From: Cyprinodon diabolis
Taxonomy: Eukaryota; Chordata; Actinopteri; Cyprinodontiformes; Cyprinodontidae
Length of the DNA: 64,000 nucleotides
Reading direction: 5' to 3'
Assembly: GCA_030533445.1 (NCBI GenBank)
Contig: CM060065.1
Coordinates: 53,518,464-53,582,463 of the forward strand
The notes below the pieces were generated by a model. That model searched no databases and was not told the DNA's origin. It saw nothing but the letters and a program-made list of their open reading frames with translations. The translations under genes and the position numbers were made by a program. Shown here in pieces: positions 1 through 12,900 of the stretch (positions within the stretch are counted from its first letter, which is position 1; the number at the start of each line of letters is the position of its first letter).

Positions 1-225
1 GTTAAAGTGGAGATATATGGAGTTGGTCAGTCTGTAGACTGCTGGTTGGAGTGGAGATAGATGGAGTTGGTCAGTCTGTAGACTGCTGGTTGGAGTGGAG
101 ATAGATGGAGTTGGTCAGTCTGTAGACTGCTGGTGGAGTGGAGATAGATAGAGTTGGTCAGTCTGTAGACTGCTGGTTAAAGTGGAGATAGATGGAGTTG
201 GTCAGTCTGTAGACTGCTGGTTGGA
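1..225. repeat. 44-bp minisatellite, about 5 copies, cut by the window edge
   Basis: A 44-bp unit beginning GTTGGAGTGGAGATAGATGG and ending in GTAGACTGCTG recurs five times with few changes. The array is already in mid-repeat at base 1, so it extends to the left. No coding potential is seen. Confidence 0.9.
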
Positions 226-339
226 GAGACGGTCTGCTGAGCTCTATGGGGAGATCCAGTGGACTGCGTGAGCTGATACTAGAGCTTCACTCAGGGACCT
301 GGAAGATGAGAGTCCAGCTGGATAACACAGGCTGAGAGA

Positions 340-450
340 ACCTTTCCATGATGAGCAAGCATGAAGCGACAGTGGAGAGGAAAAACTCCCCGTTCTGAAG
401 AAACTCTGGCAGAACCAGGCTCAACATGGCGGTCTGCTGCAGGACCGGTT
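340..450 (+). mobile_element. Fragment of a teleost interspersed repeat (copy 1)
   Basis: The stretch AGCGACAGTGGAGAGGAAAA followed by ACTCC and, further on, GCAGAACCAGGCTCA recurs near 4,380 and 21,250, which shows an interspersed repeat. I recognise it as a repeat widespread in teleost genomes but cannot name its family. No protein is encoded. Confidence 0.6.
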
Positions 451-659
451 GGGATGAGACAGGGAATGCAGTGAGAGTCCTGGAGGAATGACGCTCTGAT
501 GAAGCTTTAGCTACGAAGGTGGAGGAGGGGCTGGAGGGGGGAGGAAATGGCATCATCTGAATGATGTCACAGCACATCGCCGCCTGCGTACAGGAGCAGA
601 CAGGAGCGGATCGGAGGCCTTTTAAGATGAACTCTGGATGCTGATTGGCTTTCATGGAG

Positions 660-3600
660 GCGGGGTTTAGAGCTGATTGGCTGATAGGTGGATGAAGGAG
701 AATAATCAGTTTATTCGGTTGAATTTCCGCTTCGGATACATTTCTGAAAAAACGATATTTAAAAACCCATAGAGGGGCCAGTGGCCCTATAGACGTGGCC
801 CCGCTACCAAAGACAAAATATAGAATAAATTTATGGGAAATAAATTGTGATTTTCAAGGAAACAGAAACTAATAAGTCACTTGGACTAATTAGTTTCCTT
901 ATTTTGACAGTTTTATTTTATTTCTGAATTTAAATCGAGGTTTTTGCTCTTTTAGCTTCGGTCATTTTGAGATTTTTTTTTTCTTTTAGATCTAAAGATT
1001 CTAGAGCAGAAAAAGGCATCTAGGTTCTCATAATCTATCAAGCGATAAACTTTTCCTGTTTTTCTAGTATGTTGTTGCCCCCCCCACACACACACACACA
1101 GATTCTATTTTTTTCAGATTGTATTTTCCAACTTGATTTTTTTAAATATATTTTTGTCATTATTTATTTTGATAATTTATTCTTTTTTATGGATGGCATT
1201 ATTTTAAATGCGGTTTTCCAGATGAACCTTTGGTTGAAACGCTGTCGGCTCTATTTGGACGTTTGGCTCATAGATGATGGAGGGAAGCAGACGATGATTT
1301 AATAAATTTACTCCGTTACAAACCTACAAATCACATGAAAAATTCAAAAACAATCACATTTGAAAAAGATCTTTGAAAAAAATTAGATATTAGTATAAAT
1401 ATTAAAAATATAACTTGGAAAAAAAATTATGAAAGACTTAAAAAAAAGAAATAAATTAAAATTTAAAATAGCTGAATAAATAAGAATTAGAAAAAAATAA
1501 TAAAATGTGTAAATATTAATTGAACTTTTGCAAACACATCATAAATTACGCTTAAAACCCATTTTTACTTAATTTTTTTTAAAGTTCCATCTGCTTTAAA
1601 ATCCATTCTGTGAATCATAATCTTTGTTTTCAATCATTTTGGAACAAATTTCTCTTCAAATTTAAAGCAAATCCAGAAAGGAAAGGAAAGGCTGCTGTCC
1701 TAAAGCTCCGGATAGTCCAGTGCTGCATCTGAAGCCGTAATCCAGTTTAATCCAGTTTAAACCAGTTTAATCCAGAACCGGGAAAGACAGACGCTCCTTC
1801 AGCTTTAGCTGCAGAAGGTTTGAAAGGCCGGGGAGATGATCAGGAGGAACAGTCCTGCTTCTGGTAGCGTTCATATGATTGATGGATGGAGCTGCAGAAG
1901 AAAAGCATCCACTCAGCATCATGCAGCCCCCACCGTGCTGCAGGGCCGGATCTTCTTTTTCTGCTTCTCTCCAGTCCTCCAGGTGAGGATGACCCACCTG
2001 AGGAAGCTTTAGAAACCGACCTTACTTTAAACCAGGACTGTTTGTTCTCTAACCAGAACCAGAACATCTGCAGTTGGACTCGGACTAAATCCCACTGTTG
2101 GATTTAGATTTCCAGGGAAGTTCCTCTTGGACTGAAGAGGGTTTTATTTTTGCCAGAACCAGCTAACGGATCCTCCCTGTTCTCAGAGGACTGAAACCGA
2201 GCTAATGGGTCCGGCTTTCAGCGGTCCTGAACTTTGTAGAATCTGTGAGGTTCTGAAGCTGGGCTCGGTTCTCCATCATGCCCAGACATGTTGGACCGGC
2301 TCCAGGTTCTGAAGAACCGTCAGACTGATGCCATGCTGGATCAAACTGATCCGACGGGAAACGTCCTTCCTTCACCTCTGGTCAGCCAGGAGTGTGGAGG
2401 CGCTGGTTCCTCTGACCGGTTGTCTGTCGGATCAGAACCAGAATGGATGGAAGAATCATGATGAATGAGAGGAAATTCTGAGGCCCGGATTAAACTGGAC
2501 TTTGTTCTGGTTCTGATCCTGGCAGACGACACAACAACAGACCCGTAAGCAGCATTATCTGGCTGGGCCCCATATGAAGTACAACACCCCATCCTGTGAT
2601 GTGAAAAATAAAACACTCAAATACATCAAGATCTTTATTGTAGTTTGAAACTTATTATATGGATTTATTTTCTACCAACCGTCTAATGAACTATAAGCAG
2701 TTATTAACATAGTAATTAAAAGTGTCTGCTTTGCTGTTGGTGTCGTGTTTAAACGTCTCACCATCGTGGTGAATCTGCCGTGTGTCGCCGTATAAACGGT
2801 CCGGTCAGTCAAACTTATATCAGATAAATATTTTACACCATCACATCTGCAAAGAGACGTCCTAGTCCAACATGGGGTGGGGGGCCACCCAGGTGTCAGT
2901 GACGGGGCCCCTAAGAGCTCGGGGGCCCCTAAGCAGCTGCAGTCTCTGCTTACTGATAGTTACGCCATTGGATCCTGAATATTTTTACCTGCGGAGGTCT
3001 GCAGCGATGGTCTGCAGCCAGCAGGGGGAGCCAAGGAGCAGGAACACATGATCAGAAGAATAATTTCAGTTTTTTCTGATTAATAGAAGGTCTGCAAAAT
3101 TGAGAAAGTTCACTTTCAATAATTTACTTTAGTCTACAAAAAATACATGATGTAGGGAATTCAGTTTAAACATTATTTTGATATAATATGATCAAAAACT
3201 CATAAATTTAAGATGCAACTGCTTTCCATCTACAGCAATAAATGTTTGAAAATAAAAAAGGACCAACTTAGACTGCATAGAATCTATGAGTTAATTCAAA
3301 ATATGAAATGTTGTCAGTCAGGATCAGCTGTTTTATAAAGTAAGAGTAGAAAACTTAGAAAATAGAAACAGGAAATAAAAGCAATTTGTTCCTTTTATTT
3401 CAACAAAATTCATCTAATTGAATCTCTTCTTTAAAATGAGTTGCATCTATTTAGTTGGTTTGGTTTTTAAAATGGGGTTTATTGGATAAATGGGATATTT
3501 GATCCATTTAAAGTGAGAATTACTGTTAATAAATGTGGGATTATTTCTATACAAGCTTCTTAATTAAAACAACTCAATATAATAGATTTTACTGAAGGAT

Positions 3601-3826
3601 TAATTATTAAACATTACATTTAGTATCAAGTATATGTAATAAATATTTCTGTTTCTTTTCTCAGTTTAAGAAAATGTGATGATTTTAAATTATTATTTTA
3701 AATAATAATTATTAGTTGAATTTAAGGGCTGTGGTTTAGCTTTGCATATTTAATTATACAGGTCCATCTTAAACTCTTAGCAAATTGTAATAAAGTTCAT
3801 TATTTTCCATAATTTAATGATAAAAC
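660..3826. other. Gene-free upstream DNA
   Basis: No exon-like open frame with good splice sites or recognisable protein is visible. The stretch holds AT-rich sequence (1,300-1,680 and 3,060-3,820), a short (CA)n near 1,087, and a GGGGCCCC-rich piece at 2,890-2,940 that resembles one terminus of the repeat seen at 62,676-63,158. A CTCF-core-like site lies at 3,018-3,032. Confidence 0.5.
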
Positions 3827-4153
3827 TTGAACAATCACCTGGATCAACAGATTAACTCTAAACACCTGCTAAAGATTCCTGAGGCCTTTAAACTCCCAGC
3901 CTGGTTCATCACTCAGACCCCAATCATGGGTCAGGCCGCCGCCCTGACTGCTGTCCAGAAGGCCGTCATTGACCCCCTCAAGCAAGAGGGGATGACACAG
4001 AGAGATATTTCTGCAGCAATAGTCTGTTCCCAGACTGCTGCTGCATCACGGCGCCTCAGAGGGAAAACGCAGCTGAAGGAGGAAGAGCAGCTTCTCCACC
4101 TGTACCTAATATTGTGGCCGGCTCCAGGCAGACGTCGACGACCCAAAGCTTAA
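3827..4153 (+). pseudogene. Possible remnant of a transposase helix-turn-helix region
   Basis: A frame of about 108 codons, without an ATG at its edge, contains a stretch (VQKAVIDPLKQEGMTQRDIS) that looks like the N-terminal helix-turn-helix of Tc1/mariner-type transposases: a first helix, then QEGMTQRDIS, then a recognition-helix-like AAIVCSQTAASRRLRG. No DDE/D catalytic region follows. It is short and AT-rich DNA surrounds it. It could equally be chance; I give it low weight. Confidence 0.25.
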
Positions 4154-4204
4154 AAAAACGCAACATGAGGAACTAGAAAACACAGCTGTTGTCAAAGAGG
4201 GGGA

Positions 4205-4420
4205 GCATTTTGTTTCTATTCAGTTTATTTCTATAGCTCTAATTCACATCATGTTGTCTCACTTTATAGATCCAGACCAACCAGATCATCCAGTCAGATT
4301 GATTCAAAGTTTTCTATCTAAGGAAAACCAGCTGATTGCATCGACTCATTGACTCTTCAGCAATCCCTCACACTAAGCATGCTGGTAGCGACAGTGGAGA
4401 GGAAAAACTCTGGATCATTA
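4205..4420 (+). mobile_element. Teleost interspersed repeat (copy 2)
   Basis: About 130 bases (4,280-4,412) match 21,145-21,277 almost base for base, including GATTGCATCGACTCATTGAC and the AGCGACAGTGGAGAGGAAAA block. It is a non-coding interspersed repeat and its family is not certain. Confidence 0.75.
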
Positions 4421-6600
4421 TTAAATGACACGATGTCTCTAGATGTTTATATTCATCAATCCTTGCTGGTTGGAGCTGTGGCTCGTCCACCATTTTGTTT
4501 TCTGCACCATATTTACACGCTATGCTAGATGCTCGGTGCAGAAATTCTGTCTGTGCGAAGCGCCTTACTGTCGACGCCATGACCGATGCAGGAACAGATC
4601 TAGAAGCTACAATCTACCTGAGCCTCATTTTTATTCTTGGCTGGTGAATAAAGACAGAAGTAAAGAGGCGCTTCATAGCCTCAGCTCCTCTACGATCCTG
4701 CAGCAGCTGCACCAACAGCAGGTTCTGCTCCGTCTGCATTTATTTGTTTCTTTTAGCCAATCAGAGTGAACTGCTGACGGTTCGTCTCTGTGGTTCCAAA
4801 CAGACGCAATAAAATGAGCAGAATGGAGGAAATGAAACCAGAGGATCGGATCCATGATGGGATGGAGATCAGGTTCAAAGTATTTATTTTAAAGTTTTAT
4901 CGTCTAAGAAGCATTTCTCAATCCTAAATAAAACTATTAATTTGCCCTGATTGTCTGTGGTGTTCCAGATCGACAGCCGGACCGAAATCAAACTTCCTTT
5001 GATGGATGCTGAAGGTTAGAGTCAAAACCTGAACGCAGCAAATATGAAAACTGGTTTGAACTGGTTGTGATAGAGGATTAGGATCAGAGGGTTCTGATCA
5101 GTAGATTCTGATCCACATCGTTGGTTCTGTGATGTCTTCAAATAGTTCTGCACTGAACTGGAAGATCCGGTCTGATCAGAACCGTGAGTCTGCAGACGGA
5201 TTAAGGAGGGATGGGTAAAGCCAACTGGTTTAGGAAGGTTTATTTAGTTATTTATTTCCCCCCAGAGAGTCCAGAACCGGTTCTGGTTACCAGAACCGCA
5301 GATCTGGGTCACATGTGAGGAGATGAAGAACAGGGCTCCTCCTCTTCCTCCTCCAGTCTGCATACGGCTCTCTCCCTCCTGGAATAAGATGCTGATCCTG
5401 TCTGGTTCTGATCCGTTTGGACTGAAACCATCAGCGTGGTACCGTTGTGTTTACAGGGATCTGGTTCTGTTCGTTGGTTTAAAATGTGAGCAGCTCGCTG
5501 CTCTGGGTTCTGTTTGGTTCTGTTTGAGTCCCGGGTTCTGCAGGTCCGGATCAGAACCTGTGGTGTGAAAGAGGAGCGGTTCTGGTTTTATCAGCGGAGC
5601 TGGTTAATGTGTGACCTGTGGATAAACCGGGTCGGTGACCCGCCATAATCCAGCTGTTTTTATGGGCCGGCACGACAACAGAAGGTTCTGGTTGTTAGGG
5701 TGGAGCAGCCGGAACAGAACCGACCCGTTTATCAGCATGGAAGATTTGGTTCTGCTGATACCCGAGTCTGCATCAGTTTTCTGGTTTGGCAGACTTAAGG
5801 TTCTGGTTCTGATCCAACCTCAGAAGTTCTGTGTTCTGCAGAACCCTCCTGCTGAGCTGTGACCTTCTTTGTAGATTGGGTTGGTTCTGCTCCAGCCCCT
5901 CCTCTTGGTTAAGGTTCTGAAAGGGCCCGGTGGGCCACACACTCTGCCCTTTGTTCCTGTTCCTGGAATCTTTCCAGCCGTGTTTTACGGTCCATTTCAG
6001 AGCGGGTCGGCACCGCGAGCCTCTGAGCTGCCGTCGGCCAATCAGAACTCAGCAAAACGGGTTCAGCCGACTGAAGCTGGCGGCTCCCATCAGGTTCTGG
6101 ACGGGGGGGGGGGGGGTTCTGACTGCAGAGAAAAGTTCCCTGAGCAGCCTGGGATCAGTTCTGACCCGTTCCTGGTGATGCAACTCGGCCCGTTTTAGCC
6201 TGCTGCAGCAGATGGTCCTGGGGGGGGGGGACGTTTTAATCCGTTTCATTCAGAGGGAACTGTTCTCCAGCGCCGAGCAGAACCGCTCTGCTACAGGAGG
6301 GAACATGGATGGATTCGGACCGCAGTCGGCTCCGGTTCTAATGTTCAGCTGATGCTTCATCTCTGAAGGTGAAACTGGAGCCTGAATCGGTTCCTGTCAG
6401 CAGAATGAAACCTTTGGAACGTGTTTCCTTTTTTTGTTGGTACCTAAAGGTTCTGCTCGTTATAGGATCAGTGGTTCTGGATCCTTTCTAGCGGATTGTT
6501 CTGGATCTGGGAGGTTCTGTGGATGCTGCTGCTGCAGGGATCCAATGTGACGCCTGAAAGCTGAAGCCGGCGGATCCGGTTACCTGAGGACACCTGAAGA
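4421..6600. other. Gene-free upstream DNA, becoming GC-rich towards kifc3
   Basis: No convincing exon. From about 5,000 on, the DNA is rich in scattered GGTTCTG words and in G runs (6,102-6,115 and 6,221-6,230). This may include the distal promoter of kifc3, but no defined element other than GC richness can be pointed to. Confidence 0.4.
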
Positions 6601-6822
6601 CGTGACAACAACAGGGACAAGGTCCAGACGTCTTATCAGTTCTGCTGAACCGGGACGTCAGAGCCGAGGGGGCGGAACCGGGACAGGGGTGAAACGGGTC
6701 CCGCTCGGCTGTGAAGAGTCAGAGGAGGATTGGAGCAGGATCCAAACGGACCCGGTGAGGGCAGCGCTGATGGAGCCGCGGCTGGCCGGACTCTGAGCCG
6801 GGCCTGCGGGAAGGACCGGGTC
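6600..6822 (+). promoter_or_regulatory. kifc3: Putative kifc3 core promoter / 5' UTR
   Basis: The GC-rich, TATA-less stretch directly upstream of the first coding exon contains a GC box (GAGGGGGCGGAAC near 6,666) and a CRE-like GGACGTCAG near 6,652. I infer that transcription starts in this region because no acceptor site stands just before the first coding exon. The exact start site cannot be seen. Confidence 0.4.
6770..6796 (+). promoter_or_regulatory. Eight-codon upstream ORF in the kifc3 leader
   Basis: An ATG at 6,770 opens a frame encoding MEPRLAGL and stops at 6,794-6,796, 26 bases before the kifc3 ATG. Its context is weak (C at -3, G at +4), so it may be leaky. Whether it lies in the mRNA depends on the transcription start, which is not known. 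Confidence 0.4.
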
Positions 6823-6981
6823 ATGTACGTCCTCTGCACCCTGGCTGTCCTGACGCTGCACAGCCTCCTTAGGAAGCGGCTCACCGGCGAGCCGAACGGA
6901 ACCGCTGAGGCTGCAGGGAAGGAGGATGTGCCGGTCTCCCCGAGCCAGGGGGGAGGCGGTACCGGCAGGAGACCGGTCCAG
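6823..6981 (+). CDS. kifc3: kifc3 coding exon 1
   Basis: 53 codons from ATG to donor CCAG/GTGAGA, phase 0. The N-terminus [20 protein letters not shown] is a short hydrophobic helix followed by basic residues, then a Gly/Glu-rich linker. It resembles the N-terminus I recall for the paralogue KIFC2. It joins exon 2 in frame, since the 13 codons before the exon 2 ATG are open. ATG context is moderate (G at -3). Confidence 0.65.
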
Positions 6982-9900
6982 GTGAGATGGACAGAAACTG
7001 ATCTAAAGCAGAGAACCGTTCTTCCAAACGGGTCAGAGCTCATTACCGGGTTAAAACCAGCCTGTTCAGATTCAGTTCTCAATGTTTACTCTGTATTTGG
7101 GTCAGCAACCCGTTCAGAACCCGCCCTACCAGACCGGTTCTGCCCAGATTACAGAAGTTTTAGTGTTTTATTCCAGATCCCAAAAAAATTCAGTCAACTT
7201 TTTGGTCTGTTGCCATGGAAACCGTTTTCTACTTCGGATCGGACCGGTTCTGATCCATAACCCAGGCTGGTCAGTGGGAGCAGCTCTGCAGGGGTTCTGG
7301 TGGGAAAGCTTCAATCTCAGTTATGTCACTTCCTGTCAGCGGGCCAAACTTCTGGCTCTGCTGTCAGGCCGTTATGTAACGACACGATGATGATGATGAA
7401 GATGATGATGATGATCTGCAGCTGAGCTGCGGTTCTGATCGGACCCTGCTGACTGGGTCGGTGGTTCCACTTGGCGCCGTGAACCTAAACTCAGACCTAA
7501 AGAAAATAAAAACCTTTTTGGTTCCAGTAGAAACTGTTTCAAAGTGATGCGTTCAGGGAAAACCTGTAAAATATATCATTTAATCAGAGGAAACCCAAAC
7601 TGAAGGAGTAAAATCATTGAAATAAGATTTTAATGAGTTTTATCTGAGCAGGAATTAAAAATCGTATTTCCAGAGGTTCCCTCCTGACCCAGAAGAACAC
7701 GGAGAAGTTCTATCTGAAGTAAACCGGACCTGAATCCGGGGGGGGGGGCTGCGAGGTTCTGGCAGACGGAGCGGTGCTGCCGTGTTTTCTGTCATGCAAA
7801 CTGGAGCCCAGCAGCTGCTAAACCGTGACATCACAGAGTCCGATCAGCCAATCAGAGGCGAGCTGTGGGGGAGGGGCTGCTCTGCTGAAATATTTATCCA
7901 TCATCGGGAGGGTGGGATTTCGGGGGGTGTGATGCTGCTCTACTGTTGCTACGGAAACGAAGGGAGGAAGCAGTGTGTGTTTTGGTGAGGAGGGGGCCGG
8001 GTCATTGGATGATTCTGTGTGTCGCCATGAAGCTGCAGCGCTGAGGAAGATGAAGAGGCTGCAGGGAGGTAAGGATGGATGATGGATGGATGGATGGATG
8101 GATGATGGATGGATGGATGGATGGATGATGGATGGATGGAGAGGAGGAGGAGGAGGAGACGCTGCTGCTCTGTAACCTGATGCAGCAGCTCATGTTCGTG
8201 CTGCTGAACCTGAATCCTTGCAGACGGCAGCAGGACGTCTCTCTCCGTTTGTGTCTGAGCGTTTTCCTCTCCAGACGGTTCCTCAGAGCCTTTCTGAAGC
8301 TCCTGCTCTGTTGCAGCAGGTGTGGGCAGAGCCTCTGTCAGGTATTTTAAGCAATAACGGCTACGATCTGCTGGTAATAGAAGCTGTAGGTCGGTGGAAG
8401 TGGGTCACACTGTGCTGGGGGGGGGGGGTATCGATTAGGCTGGGAGACTTGGGAAACTGACTAGAGCGATACTGGTTGACATCAGATGCTTTAACCTGGG
8501 GGGGGTCAATGGGAGGACGTCCTCCATCAGACGGAGGGTAACGGGACCGACCCGGATCTCATCTCCATCTACAGCTGCTTCTGCTCTGCAAAAACTGAAT
8601 TATAAGGAGTCAAGTTTTCTTTAAATGTATTTTCCCTCAATTTAAGCAGGTGAGACAATTTGCCATTAGAATAACATTATTTACTTATAGGATAATAAAA
8701 TGGCTAACCCGGCCTAAATTAAGATCCGTATTTATTTGTTTTTGCAGTAAAAACATTTGATAATCCTCCTGAGAAACGTACAACAATATGTTCAGACTGA
8801 GGAGCTCTATCTGCTGGAAAACTACAGATAAAAACTCTCTATGTTGGAGAAATCTGGAGAATGATAAACTTCATCAATCATCCAATAAATGTTATTTTAA
8901 TCATTAGGAAAATCATTCATGAAATTCATGTTTTAGTCCTATTAAGCATAAATAACAACATTAAAGGTCTGATTTCTGTTGGAGACTCAGAAATCAGACG
9001 GAACCTAAAAACCTTTCAGTGTTTTTGGTTTTTCTGTGATCCTTGCATCTAATCCACACAGATGATGACGAACCAGAGATTAATACAGAAGATTTCCAAT
9101 AAATCTTCATTTTTGGCTTGGATTTAGTTTTTATAGAGCTCACAGCGGTCAGTGAAGGCAGCACAGCCTGGGATCGATTGGTTCTGCCTTCTGTGATGTC
9201 ATCAGAGGCAGGGCCGATGGGTCTGATTATGATCTATAGGGTTAGCCAGGCGATGACTCTGTTCACATGGCAACGATACAGAAGCCTGCCTTCTTTCTGA
9301 GACTGATCCAAGGTCGGGTCCAGGAGGGACGATTCATTCAGGGGCGATTCCCAGGTGCTCCCAGGCCAAACTGTCCCACCTGCTTCTCCTCTCACTGAGA
9401 TGCCCCCAGAACTACTACAGCAGACCCCTTCCATACAGAAGATGATGAAGCTCCTCCCCTTCTCCAGACCCCAGCAGCATCAACCCATAGCGCCATTATT
9501 GAGGTTCAGAAATTAGATTGTTCTGATCGTTCTTCACCACCAGACTGGATCAGAACCAGAATCACTGCAGATAAACCGCAGAGCTGTCTGTCAATCACAG
9601 GATCCATCAGTCCCAGATACCCCACCTCCTCCCCCTGAGGCCGGTGTTCTGTCAGACCAGCATACCCAGTCAGAGCAGCATACCCAGTCAGAGCAGCATA
9701 CCCACAGTCAGACCAGCGTACCCACAGTCAGACCAGCGTACCCACAGTCAGACCAGCATGCCCACAGTCAGAGCAGCGTGCCCACAGTCAGACCAGCATA
9801 CCCACAGTCAGAGCAGCATACCCACAGTCAGAGCAGCGTGCCCACAGTCAGAGCAGCGTGCCCACAGTCAGAGCAGCGTGCCCACAGTCAGACCAGCATG

Positions 9901-12900
9901 CCCACAGTCAGACCAGCGTGCCCACAGTCAGACCAGCGTGCCCACAGTCAGAGCAGCGTGCCCACAGTCAGAGCAGCGTGCCCATAGTCAGAGCAGCGTG
10001 CCCACAGTCAGAGCAGCGTGCCCACAGTCAGAGCAGCGTGCCCACAGTCAGAGCAGCGTACCCACAGTCAAACCAGCATGCCCACAGTCAGACCAGCATG
10101 CCCACAGTCAGACCAGCATGCCCACAGTCAGAGCAGCATACCCAGTCAGACCAGCATGCCCACAGTCAGACCAGCGTGCCCACAGTCAGAGCAGCGTGCC
10201 CACAGTCAGAGCAGCGTGCCCACAGTCAGAGCAGCGTGCCCACAGTCAGAGCAGCGTACCCACAGTCAAACCAGCATGCCCACAGTCAGACCAGCATGCC
10301 CACAGTCAGACCAGCATGCCCACAGTCAGAGCAGCATACCCAGTCAGACCAGCATACCCACAGTCAGAGCAGCATACCCACAGTCAGAGCAGCATACCCA
10401 GTCAGAGCAGCATACCCACAGTCAGAGCAGCATACCCAGTCAGAGCAGCATACCCACAGTCAGACCAGCATACCCACAGTCAGACCAGCATACCCACAGT
10501 CAGACCAGCATGCCCACAGTCAGAGCAGCATACCCAGTCAGAGCAGCATACCCACAGTCAGAGCAGCATGCCCACAGTCAGAGCAGCATACCCAGTCAGA
10601 GCAGCATACCCAGTCAGAGCAGCATACCCACAGTCAGAGCAGCATACCCAGTCAGAGCAGCATACCCAGTCAGAGCAGCATACCCACAGTCAGACCAGCG
10701 TGCCCACAGTCAGACCAGCGTGCCCACAGTCAGACCAGCGTGCCCACAGTCAGAGCAGCGTGCCCACAGTCAGAGCAGCGTACCCACAGTCAGAGCAGCG
10801 TACCCACAGTCAGACCAGCGTGCCCACAGTCAGACCAGCGTGCCCACAGTCAGAGCAGCGTGCCCACAGTCGGAGCAGCGTACCCACAGTCAGAGCAGCG
10901 TGCCCACAGTCAGAGCAGCGTACCCACAGTCAAACCAGCATGCCCACAGTCAGACCAGCATACCCACAGTCAGAGCAGAGCAGCATACCCAGTCAGAGCA
11001 GCATACCCACAGTCAGACCAGCGTATCAACAGTCAGACCAGCGTACCCACAGTCAGAGCAGCGTACCCACAGTCAGAGCAGCGTGCCCACAGTCAGAGCA
11101 GCATGCCCACAGTCAGAGCAGCATACCCACAGTCAGAGCAGCATACCCACAGTCAGAGCAGCGTGCCCACAGTCAGAGCAGCATGCCCACAGTCAGAGCA
11201 GCGTGCCCACAGTCAGAGCAGCGTGCCCACAGTCAGAGCAGCGTGCCCACAGTCAGAGCAGCGTGCCCACAGTCAGAGCAGCGTACCCACAGTCAGACCA
11301 GCATGCCCACAGTCAGAGCAGCATGCCCACAGTCAGAGCAGCGTGCCCACAGTCAGAGCAGCGTGCCCACAGTCAGAGCAGCAGGCCCACAGTCAGAGCA
11401 GCATGCCCACAGTCAGAGCAGCGTGCCCACAGTCAGAGCAGCGTGCCCACAGTCAGAGCAGCAGGCCCACAGTCAGAGCAGCAGGCCCACAGTCAGAGCA
11501 GCGTACCGCATATCTCTTTAGTTTATCTCTCTGGTTTTGTACGAAAAAATAATTTTTGAACTAAAAAAATGATTTTGGTGTTTTTATAGTGTATGACAAT
11601 CTGACCTTAAATCGTTTTTTTATACAAAACTAAATGGATAAAAGAAAATCTGACGCCTTACGCATGCGTATTGACTGTAGGTATGCTGGTCTGACGGGGT
11701 ATGCTCACCTGACAGGACACCAGGACCTGCCGCCACCTAAAGGGGGCAGTCCACTGATCAATCAAAGAACGTTTCTTGGAGCAAACGTATAAAGATGAAG
11801 ATGTTGGCGTTAAAATACGCTATTTGCCTTCATGGTTGCAGAGCAGCCGTTTCCTCGGAAGGTTCCTGTATGGACTCAATAACGGTCAACAAAAACGCTT
11901 CCGTGATGAAGGCGTTAGACTGGGCTTACGCACTGATCTCTATTTAATCCCTGGATTGCTGATCGCCTGTTGGTGGTAGGGGTTGAAGTGAAGCCACCGG
12001 CCGCCATATTGGTACTCCCTAGTTAGACCGGTCGCAGTGTAAACAATCCGTGCGCTGCAGCATCAAACGACCATGATGTTCTCATTTTCAGGGACTTAAG
12101 ACTTTTAAAATACAGATAAATTCATCACTTTGAGACAGACTGGCTGTTTCACAGCATCAGTAGATTAACTTAGAATAAAACAATCAGCCAATCAGAGTGC
12201 AGAGTCATTATAAAGTCTATAAATCATGTAATATAACATATTATACAATCCATCACAATAAAATGAATGTGTTAATGGAGCAGAATAAAACAGATGATAA
12301 ATTGATGATGTTTATGTTATATACATGTATTAATGACGTTGTTATGGTAATTACATCTTACATATGATTTTAAGATTTTACATAAAGCTTGAGTTACTAT
12401 TACATGTCTGTTAATGCTGTAGTATTTTTCTTTTAGCAGATTTTGCGCGATGCCGTATATTATTATACTCTTAAAATCCTACAGATCTAGAATAGAGCTA
12501 AATTAATGAAGCAGTTTAAAAACCACAGAGCTTCAGTTTCTAAACCAGCAACAAAATAACAGGAAACATCAAGTTGCTATTTTGCTTTTTGCTCTAAGTT
12601 ACACTGAGAATCTGATCATTTACATCCAGCTCTGTACGCACAGACTGACGGGGAAATTAGCGTCTTCCTGCAGCCAGAAATCTGCATCTTTTTACAGCCG
12701 ATGCTGCACAGGGAGCCATTTTTACTGCGTGTCTAAGTGGGGAGTACCAACATGGCGGACGGTGGCTTCACTTTGTATTTCAGTGAGTTTGCGTTTAAAA
12801 GATTTCAGCAAAGATGTGCGTTTTGTTTTCATCCTGTTCCTCTTGTTTAATGGCAGCTGGTAATCAACCCTCAGATGCATTACTGCCACCTTCTGGTAAG

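Noticed and set aside
9656..11505. Regular repeats that could suggest a CRISPR array
   Set aside because: Units are directly adjacent with no unique spacers, and the DNA is vertebrate with spliced genes.
9644..11559. Three overlapping + strand frames of more than 500 codons (PQSEQ-type repeats)
   Set aside because: They are translations of the 20-bp minisatellite in all three phases, without any unique domain or splice support.
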